Shown: positions 27,077-39,679 of the stretch, piece by piece | How the letters are laid out: each line of letters opens with the position of its first letter | Numbering within the stretch: the first letter of the stretch is position 1 | Source: Acinetobacter halotolerans | GTDB taxonomy: Bacteria; Pseudomonadota; Gammaproteobacteria; Pseudomonadales; Moraxellaceae | Length of the DNA: 48,954 nt | Reading direction: 5' to 3' | Assembly (NCBI RefSeq): GCF_004208515.1 | Contig: NZ_SGIM01000018.1 | Coordinates: forward strand, 1-48,954 | The notes under the pieces: model-generated | Database searches by the model: none | What the model saw: only the letters and a program-made list of their open reading frames with translations | Told to the model about the DNA's origin: nothing | Program-made: the position numbers and the translations under genes

Positions 27077-28399
27077 TTACATTCTCATCGCACGTTGGCT
27101 ACTACGTTTTGCCGCTTCATTTGAACTATCTGTGGCATCCGCAATCACCACTTGATCACCTTGTTTTAGACCTTTCAGAACTTGGGCAGTTACACGGTTG
27201 TTGAGACCAATTAAGACGGGTTGCGGCTGGACGGTGCCATCTGCTTGTAGCACACGAATCATGCTGGTTGAAGCTTTGCCTTGCGTAATTAGTGCTTGTT
27301 CATCCGCCGTCAAATCAAGGCGTTTAGGCTGTTGAGATCTTGGAGCATCCTTGGTTTCAGTTTTATCTGTTCCGCGATCTTTTCGATTCGGACGTTTGCT
27401 TGTTTGTAACGCAGCAGCAGGCACAGTCAGTACATTTTTTGCCTCAGCCAAGACAATATAAACCTGCGCTGTCATATCAATACGTAATTTGCCATCTTCA
27501 TTTGGCACATCAAACAGCGCGTTATAGTACACAGCAGAGCTGGTAGATGACGAACTGGTGTTGGTATTTTCGGTATTAATTGAATTGGGTGCAGGCTCGA
27601 CTTGGCGTAATTTGGCGTAATGTTTTTTCTCACTATTACCTAAAGTTGTGAAATAAACCGTTTGTCCTTTTTCAACACGCATCACATCCGCTTCAGAAAT
27701 CTGTGCTTTAACCGTCATGGTATCTAGTGTTGCAAGTTTCACAATGGTAGGTGCAGTTTGATTGGCATTCACTGTTTGACCTTCTTCGGTCACAATCGCC
27801 ACAATCGTGCCGTCCATCGGCGCAACGATTTGAGTATATCCCAAGTCTTCTTTTGTCGTTGCAAGGGTTAAGCGTGATTGTTCAATCTGCGCATTGATGG
27901 CTGCGATTTGTGCTTGAGCCGTTTTGTAACTCGCTAATGCAGATTCTAGCTCGGCACGAGAGGTGGCATCTTGAGTAAACATGGTTTGTTGACGTTTGTA
28001 TTCCGCTTCAACTTTAGCAAGATTGGCTTGTTGAACTGCCAATTGCGCTTGTTGATTTTTAATGCTGGCTTCGGCTGTTTTCAATTCATTTTCTTGGCGA
28101 ACAGAATCAATTTGAGCAATCAGTTGTCCTTGTTTAACTTGATCACCAAGTTGCACATACATCTTTTTCACTTGACCTGAAACTTGCGCGCCGACACTCA
28201 CCATTTTGGTGGCTTCCAATACGCCTGTCGCTAGCACTGAACTTTCGATATCACCACGACTCACTTCAGCAGTAATATACTGAGGAGTTGTTGCTTTTGG
28301 CTTCAACATCAGCCAACTGAGTAAGGCGATCACCAAAATGCTGACCACAATAATGATAGTTTTCACAGGATTAACTTTTTTAGAAATCATTTTTGGCAT
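27077..28399 (-). CDS. macA: MacA-type periplasmic adaptor
   Basis: This is a 440-residue membrane fusion protein of the HlyD/MacA family. An N-terminal membrane helix (residues about 13-32) is followed by the lipoyl/barrel parts and a long coiled-coil hairpin (about 105-190, [21 protein letters not shown]...). The family phrase [17 protein letters not shown] is present. A low-complexity Ser/Asn/Thr insert occurs around residue 280 and a Lys/Arg/Asp-rich insert near 345-365, making it longer than E. coli MacA (371). It is first in the operon; a Fur-like box lies about 80 bases upstream. Confidence 0.94.
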   Translation of the reverse strand: MPKMISKKVNPVKTIIIVVSILVIALLSWLMLKPKATTPQYITAEVSRGDIESSVLATGVLEATKMVSVGAQVSGQVKKMYVQLGDQVKQGQLIAQIDSVRQENELKTAEASIKNQQAQLAVQQANLAKVEAEYKRQQTMFTQDATSRAELESALASYKTAQAQIAAINAQIEQSRLTLATTKEDLGYTQIVAPMDGTIVAIVTEEGQTVNANQTAPTIVKLATLDTMTVKAQISEADVMRVEKGQTVYFTTLGNSEKKHYAKLRQVEPAPNSINTENTNTSSSSTSSAVYYNALFDVPNEDGKLRIDMTAQVYIVLAEAKNVLTVPAAALQTSKRPNRKDRGTDKTETKDAPRSQQPKRLDLTADEQALITQGKASTSMIRVLQADGTVQPQPVLIGLNNRVTAQVLKGLKQGDQVVIADATDSSNEAAKRSSQRAMRM

Positions 28400-28477
28400 G
28401 GCACAAGCGCATAATTAAAAATTTTGTTAAGTATAAAAGTGAAATAAGGATAAAGCGTGAATATTTTTAATCTAAAA

Positions 28478-28492
28478 TGAGAATTATTCTCT
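28478..28492 (-). promoter_or_regulatory. Candidate Fur box upstream of macA
   Basis: TGAGAATTATTCTCT matches the 7-1-7 Fur consensus TGATAATNATTATCA at 12 of 14 fixed positions and sits between macA (start 28399) and holA (stop 28528). A -10-like TATACT on the minus strand lies at 28430-28435. Binding is inferred, not shown. Confidence 0.5.
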
Positions 28493-28527
28493 TTATTTCT
28501 GGTTTTTATCGCGTATTACGCATGTAT

Positions 28528-29523
28528 TTACGAAGATTGGGTAAATAAAGTTGTGCCACAAAGTTTGCTAATCGCTTGCAACATTAAGTGGTTGGTATTT
28601 TGCGTGGACATGCCTTTGATGGCGGCATCAATCTGCAACAATAAATCAGGCCATGTGAGGAACTGTTGTGGATTCAGGCGACGTAAGGCTTGTTGATATT
28701 GTGAAACTTTGGTTTTCCAGATACCGAGTTGCAGGGCATTCTGAGGTTGCTCAAAGAGTTGCATCAATAAACGCATTTCTTTGCTCAGTGTCCATAAAAT
28801 CAAACTATCAGGCTCACCTGCGGCAAGCAGATACTGATAAATTTTAACGGATTGCGCTAAATTCCCTGCTAGTAAGGCATCACTTAAATCATAAGTGCTA
28901 TAACGCGACTGATCCTGTAAACAGGCGTACAATTGTTCAGTCTGAATGTGCTGGATATCAGGGAAGGTGTCAGCAACCCGCATCAAGCTATTTTTAGCAG
29001 CCAATAAGTTATGTTCATGATGCTGCATCAGCCATTGCCATGCCGCTTGATCCAACTGGATACCCAGTTTTTCTGCTTCAATATTCAAAATACGTTGTCG
29101 ATCTTGAGGGTATGTCGCAGTGAGCGGCACCACCACACCATTGGCTTCGACCACTTGGAAAAATGCAGATTTGAGATTGCCACTGTCTTGTTTAGGCAAA
29201 ACGATCAGTAATAAATTATGTTCATTGTGTTGAATATAATTTTTGAGTTGTTTTAAAGCGCTGGCATCGGGTTTGATATTGCCATGAACTTCGATTGCCA
29301 GTTGTTGAGAAAATAATGACAAACTATTCAGGGCATTAAAGACATTTTTCCAATCGTTGACACTGCTAATATCATAACGCTGGCGTTCAACTTCTTGTTG
29401 CTGCCAGCTCTTACGAAAGGTGTCGAGCAGATTCTGCTCGAGTAGAGGCTCTTGACCATGAATGATCCATGCACCACGAGCATCTTTAACCCTTTTTAAC
29501 GCCTGAACATAATCTAGTTTCAT
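28528..29523 (-). CDS. holA: DNA polymerase III subunit delta
   Basis: This is a 331-residue delta subunit of the clamp loader. N-terminal WIIHGQEPLLEQNLLDTFRKSW, the middle NLLLIVLPKQD segment and the C-terminal collar-domain helices are characteristic. It follows lptE by 9 bases, the gammaproteobacterial leuS-lptE-holA order, and is the last gene of that run before the macA promoter region. Confidence 0.95.
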   Translation of the reverse strand: MKLDYVQALKRVKDARGAWIIHGQEPLLEQNLLDTFRKSWQQQEVERQRYDISSVNDWKNVFNALNSLSLFSQQLAIEVHGNIKPDASALKQLKNYIQHNEHNLLLIVLPKQDSGNLKSAFFQVVEANGVVVPLTATYPQDRQRILNIEAEKLGIQLDQAAWQWLMQHHEHNLLAAKNSLMRVADTFPDIQHIQTEQLYACLQDQSRYSTYDLSDALLAGNLAQSVKIYQYLLAAGEPDSLILWTLSKEMRLLMQLFEQPQNALQLGIWKTKVSQYQQALRRLNPQQFLTWPDLLLQIDAAIKGMSTQNTNHLMLQAISKLCGTTLFTQSS

Positions 29524-29532
29524 AGATACCGA

Positions 29533-30042
29533 TTATGATTGCGCTTTAGGTAGGCGATTTGCTGCGATCTGACGGGTCACTTGCTGAGCTACATCATCAA
29601 TCACAATACGATTCAGATAAGCTTCTTGTTGATTATCCGTGTTGACTGTTGCCACATCGTATTGGTAAGTGCGTGATGCAGTTAAAGTACGCGGTTCAGT
29701 AATTTTATTGCCTTGACGGTCTTCAATTTGGAATGTCACTGTTAAACGAAGCAGTACCTCGGTCAATTTACCATTCAGTAATTGGCGGCGAGGGGTGTAG
29801 TCCAAAATGCGCAGTACATAAGCATCATTTGAATTGCTCAGTTGTACACCTGTTGCACTCAGATAAATACTCAGACGGTTTTCAAGTTCATCGGTATTGT
29901 CAGGCAAGACTAAAGTCAATTTGTTATAGACCAGTGGTGTCGCTGCTGGATTGTTGCCTTTTAAGTGAAAGCCACAGCCGACTAAGCCTGCACTTAGACC
30001 TAAGGTTAAAACAATAGCAGCTAAACGTTGTGCTAAGTGCAT
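29533..30042 (-). CDS. lptE: LPS-assembly lipoprotein LptE
   Basis: This is a 169-residue outer-membrane lipoprotein that plugs the LptD barrel and helps place LPS at the cell surface. The start at 30042 is chosen because TGAGGA is six bases upstream, which would be too close to the ATG at 30048. The lipobox LVGC (Cys23) is followed by the family phrase GFHLKG. It lies between leuS and holA in the usual order. Confidence 0.95.
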   Translation of the reverse strand: MHLAQRLAAIVLTLGLSAGLVGCGFHLKGNNPAATPLVYNKLTLVLPDNTDELENRLSIYLSATGVQLSNSNDAYVLRILDYTPRRQLLNGKLTEVLLRLTVTFQIEDRQGNKITEPRTLTASRTYQYDVATVNTDNQQEAYLNRIVIDDVAQQVTRQIAANRLPKAQS

Positions 30043-30090
30043 ATCCATTCCTCATAGACAATGAGGGCGTATATAATACGCCCCTACAGT

Positions 30091-32847
<2,757 letters not shown>

Positions 32848-32875
32848 TGATCTACAATTGTTATGAATGTTTTGA

Positions 32876-33199
32876 TTAACGCTCAGAAGTCGTTGAAGCC
32901 TGAGATGGGGCTGGTGTTGGTGATGACTCTGTGGTTGCTGCTTGGTGATGCGATGCATCATGCTCTTCTTTCGCTGTATCCTGTGGTTTTGGAGTGGGTT
33001 GTTGTGAGTTGTTAGTGGCGTAGGTTGCGACTTTATCTAATCGTTTTGCACCTTTGGGTGGAGCTGTGGTGGTGTAATGGGTCGAGCCATTTGCATCCAC
33101 CCATTTATAATATTGTTGTGCATGAACTTGATTGGTACACAGTAATAGTAGGGTTGCTGTAGCTGTGTATAAACTTGTTTTAAAATAAGATACGCTCAT
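32876..33199 (-). CDS. DUF4124 domain-containing secreted protein
   Basis: This is a 107-residue protein with an N-terminal signal peptide (about residues 1-27, ending VHA). The DUF4124 core QQYYKWVDANGSTHYTTTAPP follows. The C-terminal half is a low-complexity Pro/Thr/Gln/His/Ser-rich tail. GGGGAG precedes the ATG at 33199. Function unknown. It is divergent from ilvI. Confidence 0.88.
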   Translation of the reverse strand: MSVSYFKTSLYTATATLLLLCTNQVHAQQYYKWVDANGSTHYTTTAPPKGAKRLDKVATYATNNSQQPTPKPQDTAKEEHDASHHQAATTESSPTPAPSQASTTSER

Positions 33200-33418
33200 G
33201 TTTTTCTCCCCAAGAGAATGCTATTTATATTCGATTAACAGCGATAAATCAAAAAAGTACCATGCCTAATTTTAGATCAAAAGAAAATCGATTTTGGATA
33301 AATGGGCTTTTAAAATGATCAAATTATTTTGTAAATTTTGCATAAAAAAACAACAGCCAAGAAATATTATATAAAAACTGTTGCTTTATTCTTGACTTTG
33401 CTTAAGAAAGCTACAAAA
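33200..33418. other. AT-rich region upstream of the ilv leader; candidate promoter
   Basis: This is AT-rich DNA between the DUF4124 gene and the putative ilv leader ORF. A TATTATATAAAA stretch at 33365-33376 would place a transcript start near 33380, allowing the leader ORF at 33419 to be translated, but no good -35 is spaced from it. TTGACT at 33392 is too close to the leader ATG for it to be used in that way. Confidence 0.35.
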
Positions 33419-33451
33419 ATGCTTGCTTTAGTTTTATATGCGCTTATTTGA
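33419..33451 (+). CDS. Putative ilv leader peptide (10 residues)
   Basis: The frame ATG-CTT-GCT-TTA-GTT-TTA-TAT-GCG-CTT-ATT-TGA encodes MLALVLYALI, with four Leu, one Val and one Ile in ten codons. It lies 254 bases before ilvI. A weak AAGAAAG binding site is eight bases upstream. Composition and position match attenuation leader peptides known for ilv operons of enterobacteria. Its end is folded into the first of three consecutive hairpins. Confidence 0.55.
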   Translation: MLALVLYALI

Positions 33452-33490
33452 TCACCCTTCGAATAAATGTCATGGCTTGCAATGGACATT
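33444..33490 (+). promoter_or_regulatory. Putative ilv attenuator: pause/protector and antiterminator hairpins
   Basis: The leader end TTATTTGA (33444-33451) can pair with TCGAATAA (33459-33466), one G-T pair. Downstream AATGTC (33466-33471) pairs with GACATT (33485-33490), extended by two more pairs past a bulge. This second stem shares CATT (33487-33490) with the terminator that follows, so both cannot form together, as needed for an antiterminator. Confidence 0.5.
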
Positions 33491-33516
33491 CTTTCTAGCC
33501 GAGAGAATGATTTTTT
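33487..33516 (+). terminator. Putative attenuator terminator upstream of ilvI
   Basis: CATTCTTTC (33487-33495) pairs with GAGAGAATG (33501-33509), nine pairs including one G-T, around the loop TAGCC. One A and a run of six T follow. It lies about 190 bases before ilvI in the same direction, so it would stop ilv transcription early. Confidence 0.6.
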
Positions 33517-33656
33517 GAAATATGTTTATCCCAACATGTTTTGATTCGAGATGTAATAACAGCTTATACGGCTGATGAGTCAGAAAATTTTTCCTATTGC
33601 AGCAAAAACGAGTAGAATACGCACACATACAAAAAGTGCATAAGTTAATGAATGAA

Positions 33657-33685
33657 ACACAATTTATGCCTCCCATAAATTGTGT
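33657..33685 (+). promoter_or_regulatory. Perfect 12-bp hairpin directly before the ilvI ribosome binding site
   Basis: ACACAATTTATG (33657-33668) pairs perfectly with CATAAATTGTGT (33674-33685). The five-base loop is CCTCC, the core of an anti-Shine-Dalgarno sequence. The ilvI start codon is at 33705. No T run follows. It may bind a regulator as DNA or influence translation as RNA. Confidence 0.7.
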
Positions 33686-33704
33686 AAACATAGGGTGAAT
33701 CACG

Positions 33705-35429
33705 TTGGAACTTTTATCTGGTGGTGAAATGCTCGTTCGTGCCCTCGCGGACGAAGGCGTAGAGCATGTTTTTGGTTATCCAGGCGGCGCAGTTTTACAT
33801 ATTTATGACGCGCTTTTTCAACAAGACAAAATCAATCATTACCTTGTACGTCATGAGCAAGCTGCTGGTCATATGGCAGATGCTTATTCACGTGTAACAG
33901 GGAAAACAGGTGTTGTTCTTGTTACTTCTGGTCCCGGTGCAACAAATACTGTAACTCCGATCGCAACTGCGTATATGGACTCAATCCCAATGGTGATTTT
34001 GTCTGGTCAGGTTGCGAGTCATTTAATTGGTGAAGATGCCTTTCAGGAAACAGATATGGTTGGGATTTCTCGCCCAATCGTAAAACACAGTTTCCAAGTG
34101 CGTCATGCCAGCGAAATTCCTGCCATTATTAAAAAAGCATTTTATATCGCATCTTCTGGTCGTCCGGGTCCAGTTGTGGTCGATATTCCTAAAGATGCAA
34201 CCAATCCAGCAGATAAATTTGCCTACGAATATCCTGAAAAAGTGAAGATGCGTTCTTATCAACCGCCATCACGTGGTCACTCAGGTCAGATTCGTAAAGC
34301 AATTGACGAGCTGATTACCGCGAAACGCCCAATGATCTATACAGGTGGTGGTGTTGTCCAAGGTAATGCGTCTGGGTTGTTGACTGAACTTGCACATTTA
34401 TTGGGTTATCCAGTTACCAATACTTTGATGGGCTTAGGTGCTTTCCCTGGAAATGATCCACAATTTGTGGGTATGTTGGGGATGCATGGAACCTATGAAG
34501 CCAATATGGCGATGCACAATGCAGATGTGATTTTAGCGATTGGTGCGCGTTTCGATGACCGTGTTACCAATAACCCAGCTAAATTCTGTCTCAATGCCAA
34601 AGTCATTCACATTGATGTCGATCCAGCAACCATTTCAAAAACCATTATGGCGCACATCCCGATCGTGGGTGCGGTAGAGCCTGTGTTGCAAGAAATGTTG
34701 GCACAACTCAAGCAAATGAATGTCTCTAAGCCAAACCCTGAAGCGATTGCAGCATGGTGGTCTCAAATTAATGAGTGGCGTAAAGTGCATGGTTTGCGTT
34801 ATGAAGCGGCTAAAAATGGTGAAATGAAACCACAACAAGTGGTTGAAGCACTGGACCGTGTGACCAATGGTGAAGCGATCATTACCTCTGACGTTGGTCA
34901 GCATCAAATGTTTGGTGCAAACTACTATAAATACAAACGCCCACGCCAATGGATCAACTCTGGTGGCTTAGGCACCATGGGTGTTGGCTTGCCATATGCA
35001 ATGGCAGCGAAGCTTGCATTCCCTGATCAGCAAGTGGTGTGTATTACAGGTGAAGCATCGATTCAGATGTGTATCCAAGAATTATCAACATGTAAGCAAT
35101 ATGGCTTAAATGTGAAAATTCTTTGCTTAAATAACCAAGCTTTAGGCATGGTGAAACAGTGGCAAGATATGAACTACGAAGGACGCCATTCAAGTTCTTA
35201 TGTCGATTCATTGCCTGATTTCGCTAAGTTAATGGAAGCTTATGGTCATGTCGGTATCCAAATCGATCATGCAGATGAGCTTGAGTCTAAACTCGCTGAA
35301 GCGATGGCGATTAATGATAAATGTGTATTCATTAATGTCATGGTCGATCGGACTGAGCATGTTTATCCAATGTTGATCGCAGGTCAGTCGATGCAAGACA
35401 TGTGGTTAGGAAAAGGGGAGCGTACCTAA
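33705..35429 (+). CDS. ilvI: Acetolactate synthase, large (catalytic) subunit
   Basis: This 574-residue ThDP-dependent enzyme carries out the first common step of valine, isoleucine and leucine synthesis. The catalytic Glu is in [18 protein letters not shown]; the FAD/ThDP regions follow ([25 protein letters not shown]). The ThDP motif that starts GDG in E. coli enzymes reads GEASIQM here, ending at LNN. The start is TTG at 33705 with AGGGTGA upstream. Its stop overlaps the start of ilvH by one base. Confidence 0.96.
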   Translation: MELLSGGEMLVRALADEGVEHVFGYPGGAVLHIYDALFQQDKINHYLVRHEQAAGHMADAYSRVTGKTGVVLVTSGPGATNTVTPIATAYMDSIPMVILSGQVASHLIGEDAFQETDMVGISRPIVKHSFQVRHASEIPAIIKKAFYIASSGRPGPVVVDIPKDATNPADKFAYEYPEKVKMRSYQPPSRGHSGQIRKAIDELITAKRPMIYTGGGVVQGNASGLLTELAHLLGYPVTNTLMGLGAFPGNDPQFVGMLGMHGTYEANMAMHNADVILAIGARFDDRVTNNPAKFCLNAKVIHIDVDPATISKTIMAHIPIVGAVEPVLQEMLAQLKQMNVSKPNPEAIAAWWSQINEWRKVHGLRYEAAKNGEMKPQQVVEALDRVTNGEAIITSDVGQHQMFGANYYKYKRPRQWINSGGLGTMGVGLPYAMAAKLAFPDQQVVCITGEASIQMCIQELSTCKQYGLNVKILCLNNQALGMVKQWQDMNYEGRHSSSYVDSLPDFAKLMEAYGHVGIQIDHADELESKLAEAMAINDKCVFINVMVDRTEHVYPMLIAGQSMQDMWLGKGERT

Positions 35430-35920
35430 TGAGACATATTATTTCGGTACTCGTTGAAAACGAAGCTGGTGCGCTTTCTCGTTTAGTGGGTTTATTCAGC
35501 CAACGTAACTACAACATTGAAACTTTAAATGTTGCACCGACTGAAGATGAAACCTTATCTCGTCTGACCTTAACGACTTATGGTGATGATCATAAAATTG
35601 AACAAATTACCAAGCAGTTGAACAAACTGGTTGAAGTCGTGAAAGTGGTTGACCTGTCTGAAGGTGCACACATTGAACGTGAGTTGATGTTGATTAAAGT
35701 AAAAGCGTTGGGAGCGGCTCGTGCTGAAATCAAACGTACTGCTGATATCTTCCGCGCTCAAATCGTTGATGTAACGCCAACGACTTATACCATTCAGATC
35801 GCAGGTACCACAGATAAAATCGATGGTTTTATCGATGCACTCGCAGAAAATACCATTCTTGAAGTGGTGCGTTCTGGCGTATCGGGCATTGCACGTGGTG
35901 AAAAGGTTTTAACAATTTAG
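35429..35920 (+). CDS. ilvH: Acetolactate synthase, small (regulatory) subunit
   Basis: This is a 163-residue regulatory subunit with an N-terminal ACT domain (HIISVLVENEAGALSRLVGLFSQRNYNIETLNVAPT) that mediates valine feedback inhibition, and the ACT-like C-terminal part (EIKRTADIFRAQIVDVT). The ATG at 35429 overlaps the ilvI stop codon (TAATG) and has AAAAGGGGAG in front; the upstream extension to 35402 overlaps ilvI and is not used. Confidence 0.96.
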   Translation: MRHIISVLVENEAGALSRLVGLFSQRNYNIETLNVAPTEDETLSRLTLTTYGDDHKIEQITKQLNKLVEVVKVVDLSEGAHIERELMLIKVKALGAARAEIKRTADIFRAQIVDVTPTTYTIQIAGTTDKIDGFIDALAENTILEVVRSGVSGIARGEKVLTI

Positions 35921-35929
35921 TATATATTT

Positions 35930-35966
35930 CTCCCAATTTTGGCCAAAGCAATGCCAAAATCGGGAG
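35930..35966 (+). repeat. Intercistronic hairpin between ilvH and ilvC
   Basis: CTCCCAATTTTGGC (35930-35943) pairs with GCCAAAATCGGGAG (35953-35966), one mismatch, around a nine-base loop. No T run follows, so transcription probably continues into ilvC. Confidence 0.7.
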
Positions 35967-36013
35967 CGACCAAATCTGTCCTTGTACAACAAGGGAAATG
36001 ACAAAAATTTTAG

Positions 36014-37042
<1,029 letters not shown>

Positions 37043-37060
37043 TATTTAGTTTAATCTTTA

Positions 37061-37091
37061 AAAAACCCTTGTTTTATACAAGGGTTTTTTT
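37061..37091 (+). terminator. Terminator of the ilv operon
   Basis: AAAAACCCTTGT (37061-37072) pairs with ACAAGGGTTTTT (37078-37089) around a five-base loop, followed by further T. Confidence 0.9.
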
Positions 37092-37420
37092 ATTTGCAGT
37101 TGATAACAGAGTTATAACAATATGAATAAAAAATAGGCTTAATATTGTTCGTGTTTTAATCGATTTTATCCATATTTTTTATTATCTGATTGAGGCAATG
37201 TAGTTGCATGCATTGGGGATGTCTGCACGATTCATAGCATTAAAATAGTAATAACTGAAATTTTAAAAAAATCTAGTAAAAGATGAATAAGTCTTTAGAT
37301 AAAGTGGAATGGAAAAAACTATATTTTTTATAGAAATAAACTCTATTTTACGGTTATATTCTATTGATTTATAAAGTGAAAAAGACTTGACCTTATGCTG
37401 GATGATGTTATTGTTAAGAA
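37092..37420. other. AT-rich region upstream of the MHYT-GGDEF-EAL gene
   Basis: No gene is visible. A possible promoter pair TTGACC (37387-37392) and TATTGT (37409-37414), 16 bases apart, would start a transcript close to 37420, directly before the overlapping hairpins described next. Confidence 0.35.
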
Positions 37421-37451
37421 AAGTTTATGAAGATAAACTTCATATTTTTTT
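37421..37451 (+). promoter_or_regulatory. Two mutually exclusive hairpins in the leader of the c-di-GMP gene
   Basis: AAGTTTAT (37421-37428) pairs with ATAAACTT (37433-37440) around GAAG. Alternatively TATGAAG (37426-37432) pairs with CTTCATA (37438-37444) around ATAAA and is followed by seven T (37445-37451), a terminator-like form. Both stems share bases, so only one can form. Confidence 0.5.
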
Positions 37452-37530
37452 GAGTGTGAAGGATCGTTCTGATTTTGAGCAATTTGCTTAGTAAATAAAA
37501 AAAAGTACTGAATAATCATGGAAGTCCTTT

Positions 37531-39594
37531 ATGGTTCACGTTGATTACGATAGCACATTGGTCATCGTTTCCATTCTGGTTGCAGTCGTGATTTGTTACG
37601 CTGCAGTTTCAATGGAAGAGCTCGTTTTTAAAGCTGCTTATAAAAAGTTTGAAAAAAGCATTTTAGTAGCGAGTGGTCTAATTTTAGGCCTAGCGATATG
37701 GTCGATGCATTTTGTGGGGATGCTGGCTAGCCATTTGCCAGAAGGGTATCATTTTGATGTTGGTTTGACGATTCTCTCTTATCTGATAGGAGCAGTCGCC
37801 TCAATTTTTGCGGTATGGCTGACTTCACGTCAAACTTTACCGATTGCCCGTTTGATTCTCGGCGCCGTTTTTATGGGGCTTGGGATATCTGGAATGCATT
37901 ATACAGGGATGATGGCACTCACTGTCGAATATCATCAGATGTATTATGATCCATTGCTTGTGATCTGCTCAATTCTGATCGCAATTAGTGGTTCTGGCTT
38001 AAGTTTCTTTTTTATTTTTAAATATAAGGCTGCGGTGAATTATAGAATTACTTTAAAAGTAATTGTTGCGATTTTAATGGCACTGAGTATCGTGGGCATG
38101 CACTATATCGGCATGGCTGCAACCTACTTTAATGAAAATCTCGTTAAAGTGATTACTCCTGCGCAAACTGAACAAAGCGTTTTATTATTCACGATTATTG
38201 TCATCACCAGTTTGGTTTTTGTCGCTGGTTTCGCGGTAGCCATATTGGAAGCTCGTTTAGAGCAACGCAATCAACAACTCACATTGATCAATAAAGAACT
38301 TGCGACACAGTCTTTACATGATGCATTAACCAAATTGCCAAATCGGTTGTATTTAACGGATTATGCTGAGGTTGTTTTTACTCATCATCGGTTGCGTGAA
38401 CAGAAAGTTGCTTTTTTATATATCGATTTAGACCGCTTTAAATCAGTCAATGATGCTTTTGGTCACCATGTTGGTGATCAATTACTGATTCAAATGGCAA
38501 ATCGCTTGCATAATCAACTCAATGCCAATCAAAGATTATTTCGTATTGGTGGTGATGAGTTTGTCTTGATTTCGGAAAATACCGACAACAATGGCGCGAT
38601 GCAACTTGCAGAAAGTATTTTGTACTTCATTCAGGAAACTTATTTGATTGCAGGTAAAGATATTAATATCTCTGCGAGTCTTGGAATTGCGATGTATCCT
38701 GAGCATGGAACCAATGTGCAAGATCTACTGATTAATGCAGATATTGCCATGTTGATGTCTAAAGATCAGGGACGCAATACCTACACCATGTTTCATGCGA
38801 TGACGGATCAACAAGATGTCCGTAGTCAATCAAAATTGATCAATGATTTGTATAAAGCAGTGGATGAGCAGCAGTTCATTTTATTTTATCAACCTAAATT
38901 TACGGCAAATTATGAGGTATGTGGTGTTGAGGCACTGATTCGTTGGAATCACCCAAGTTTAGGATTGCTAACACCACACATGTTTATTGATGGGGCAGAG
39001 AAAACTGGTTTAATTATTCCCATGGGGTACTGGGCTCTGGAACAGGCTTGTCAGCAAATTCAGAAATGGGAACAAGAAAATAGTCCATTTTATCCCATTG
39101 CAGTCAATTTATCGGCGCTTCAATTTGAAAATAAAAAACTCTTTGGTGTCTTAGAACAACTGATCGAACAATATGCTATTCAACCTCAGCATCTGATTTT
39201 AGAAATCACTGAGTCAACTGCAATGCATCATATTGATTCGAGCATTCGTACCTTGGAGCGTTTACGTCAGTTAGGTATCCGTATTGCTATCGATGATTTT
39301 GGTACAGGTTATTCAAGCTTCTTGTATTTAAAAGACTTACCTGTAGATGAGTTGAAAATAGATCGGGGTTTTATCATCGATTTACAACCTAACTCTAAAG
39401 AAGAAGCCATTTTAGAAAGTATTATTCATCTTGCTGCGAAACTTGGGTTGACGGTAACAGCAGAAGGGGTAGAAACTCAACAGCAAGCTGATATTTTAAC
39501 CAAGCTGGGCTGCCATCAGTTACAAGGGTATTTATTGGGAACACCCGTTAATATTGAAAGTTTGGTATTGCATCGTCAGCAACGCTTAGCTTAG
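37531..39594 (+). CDS. MHYT-GGDEF-EAL cyclic-di-GMP signalling protein
   Basis: This is a 687-residue inner-membrane protein. The N-terminal MHYT sensor domain (residues 1 to about 240) has seven helices with three copies of the motif (SMHFVGM, GMHYTGM, GMHYIGM), proposed to bind copper and sense a diatomic gas. A GGDEF domain follows with an intact GGDEF at about 340-344, and an EAL domain with EAL at about 467, DDFGTGYSSF and TAEGVE. Both catalytic sites look intact, so it could make or degrade c-di-GMP. The ATG follows GGAAG by seven bases. Confidence 0.93.
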   Translation: MVHVDYDSTLVIVSILVAVVICYAAVSMEELVFKAAYKKFEKSILVASGLILGLAIWSMHFVGMLASHLPEGYHFDVGLTILSYLIGAVASIFAVWLTSRQTLPIARLILGAVFMGLGISGMHYTGMMALTVEYHQMYYDPLLVICSILIAISGSGLSFFFIFKYKAAVNYRITLKVIVAILMALSIVGMHYIGMAATYFNENLVKVITPAQTEQSVLLFTIIVITSLVFVAGFAVAILEARLEQRNQQLTLINKELATQSLHDALTKLPNRLYLTDYAEVVFTHHRLREQKVAFLYIDLDRFKSVNDAFGHHVGDQLLIQMANRLHNQLNANQRLFRIGGDEFVLISENTDNNGAMQLAESILYFIQETYLIAGKDINISASLGIAMYPEHGTNVQDLLINADIAMLMSKDQGRNTYTMFHAMTDQQDVRSQSKLINDLYKAVDEQQFILFYQPKFTANYEVCGVEALIRWNHPSLGLLTPHMFIDGAEKTGLIIPMGYWALEQACQQIQKWEQENSPFYPIAVNLSALQFENKKLFGVLEQLIEQYAIQPQHLILEITESTAMHHIDSSIRTLERLRQLGIRIAIDDFGTGYSSFLYLKDLPVDELKIDRGFIIDLQPNSKEEAILESIIHLAAKLGLTVTAEGVETQQQADILTKLGCHQLQGYLLGTPVNIESLVLHRQQRLA

Positions 39595-39679
39595 CGTCCC
39601 AACCATTTTTCGATTAGGCAGAGTTAAAGGTAAGGTTGCGGTTTTAAAGGATCGCAACCTTACCGACGTATGTAAATGA

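Noticed and set aside
33392..33420. Promoter TTGACT/AAAAAT upstream of ilvI
   Set aside because: The -10-like sequence overlaps the leader ATG at 33419, so transcripts starting there could not translate the leader; a promoter further upstream is more consistent, although this one cannot be excluded as an alternative.
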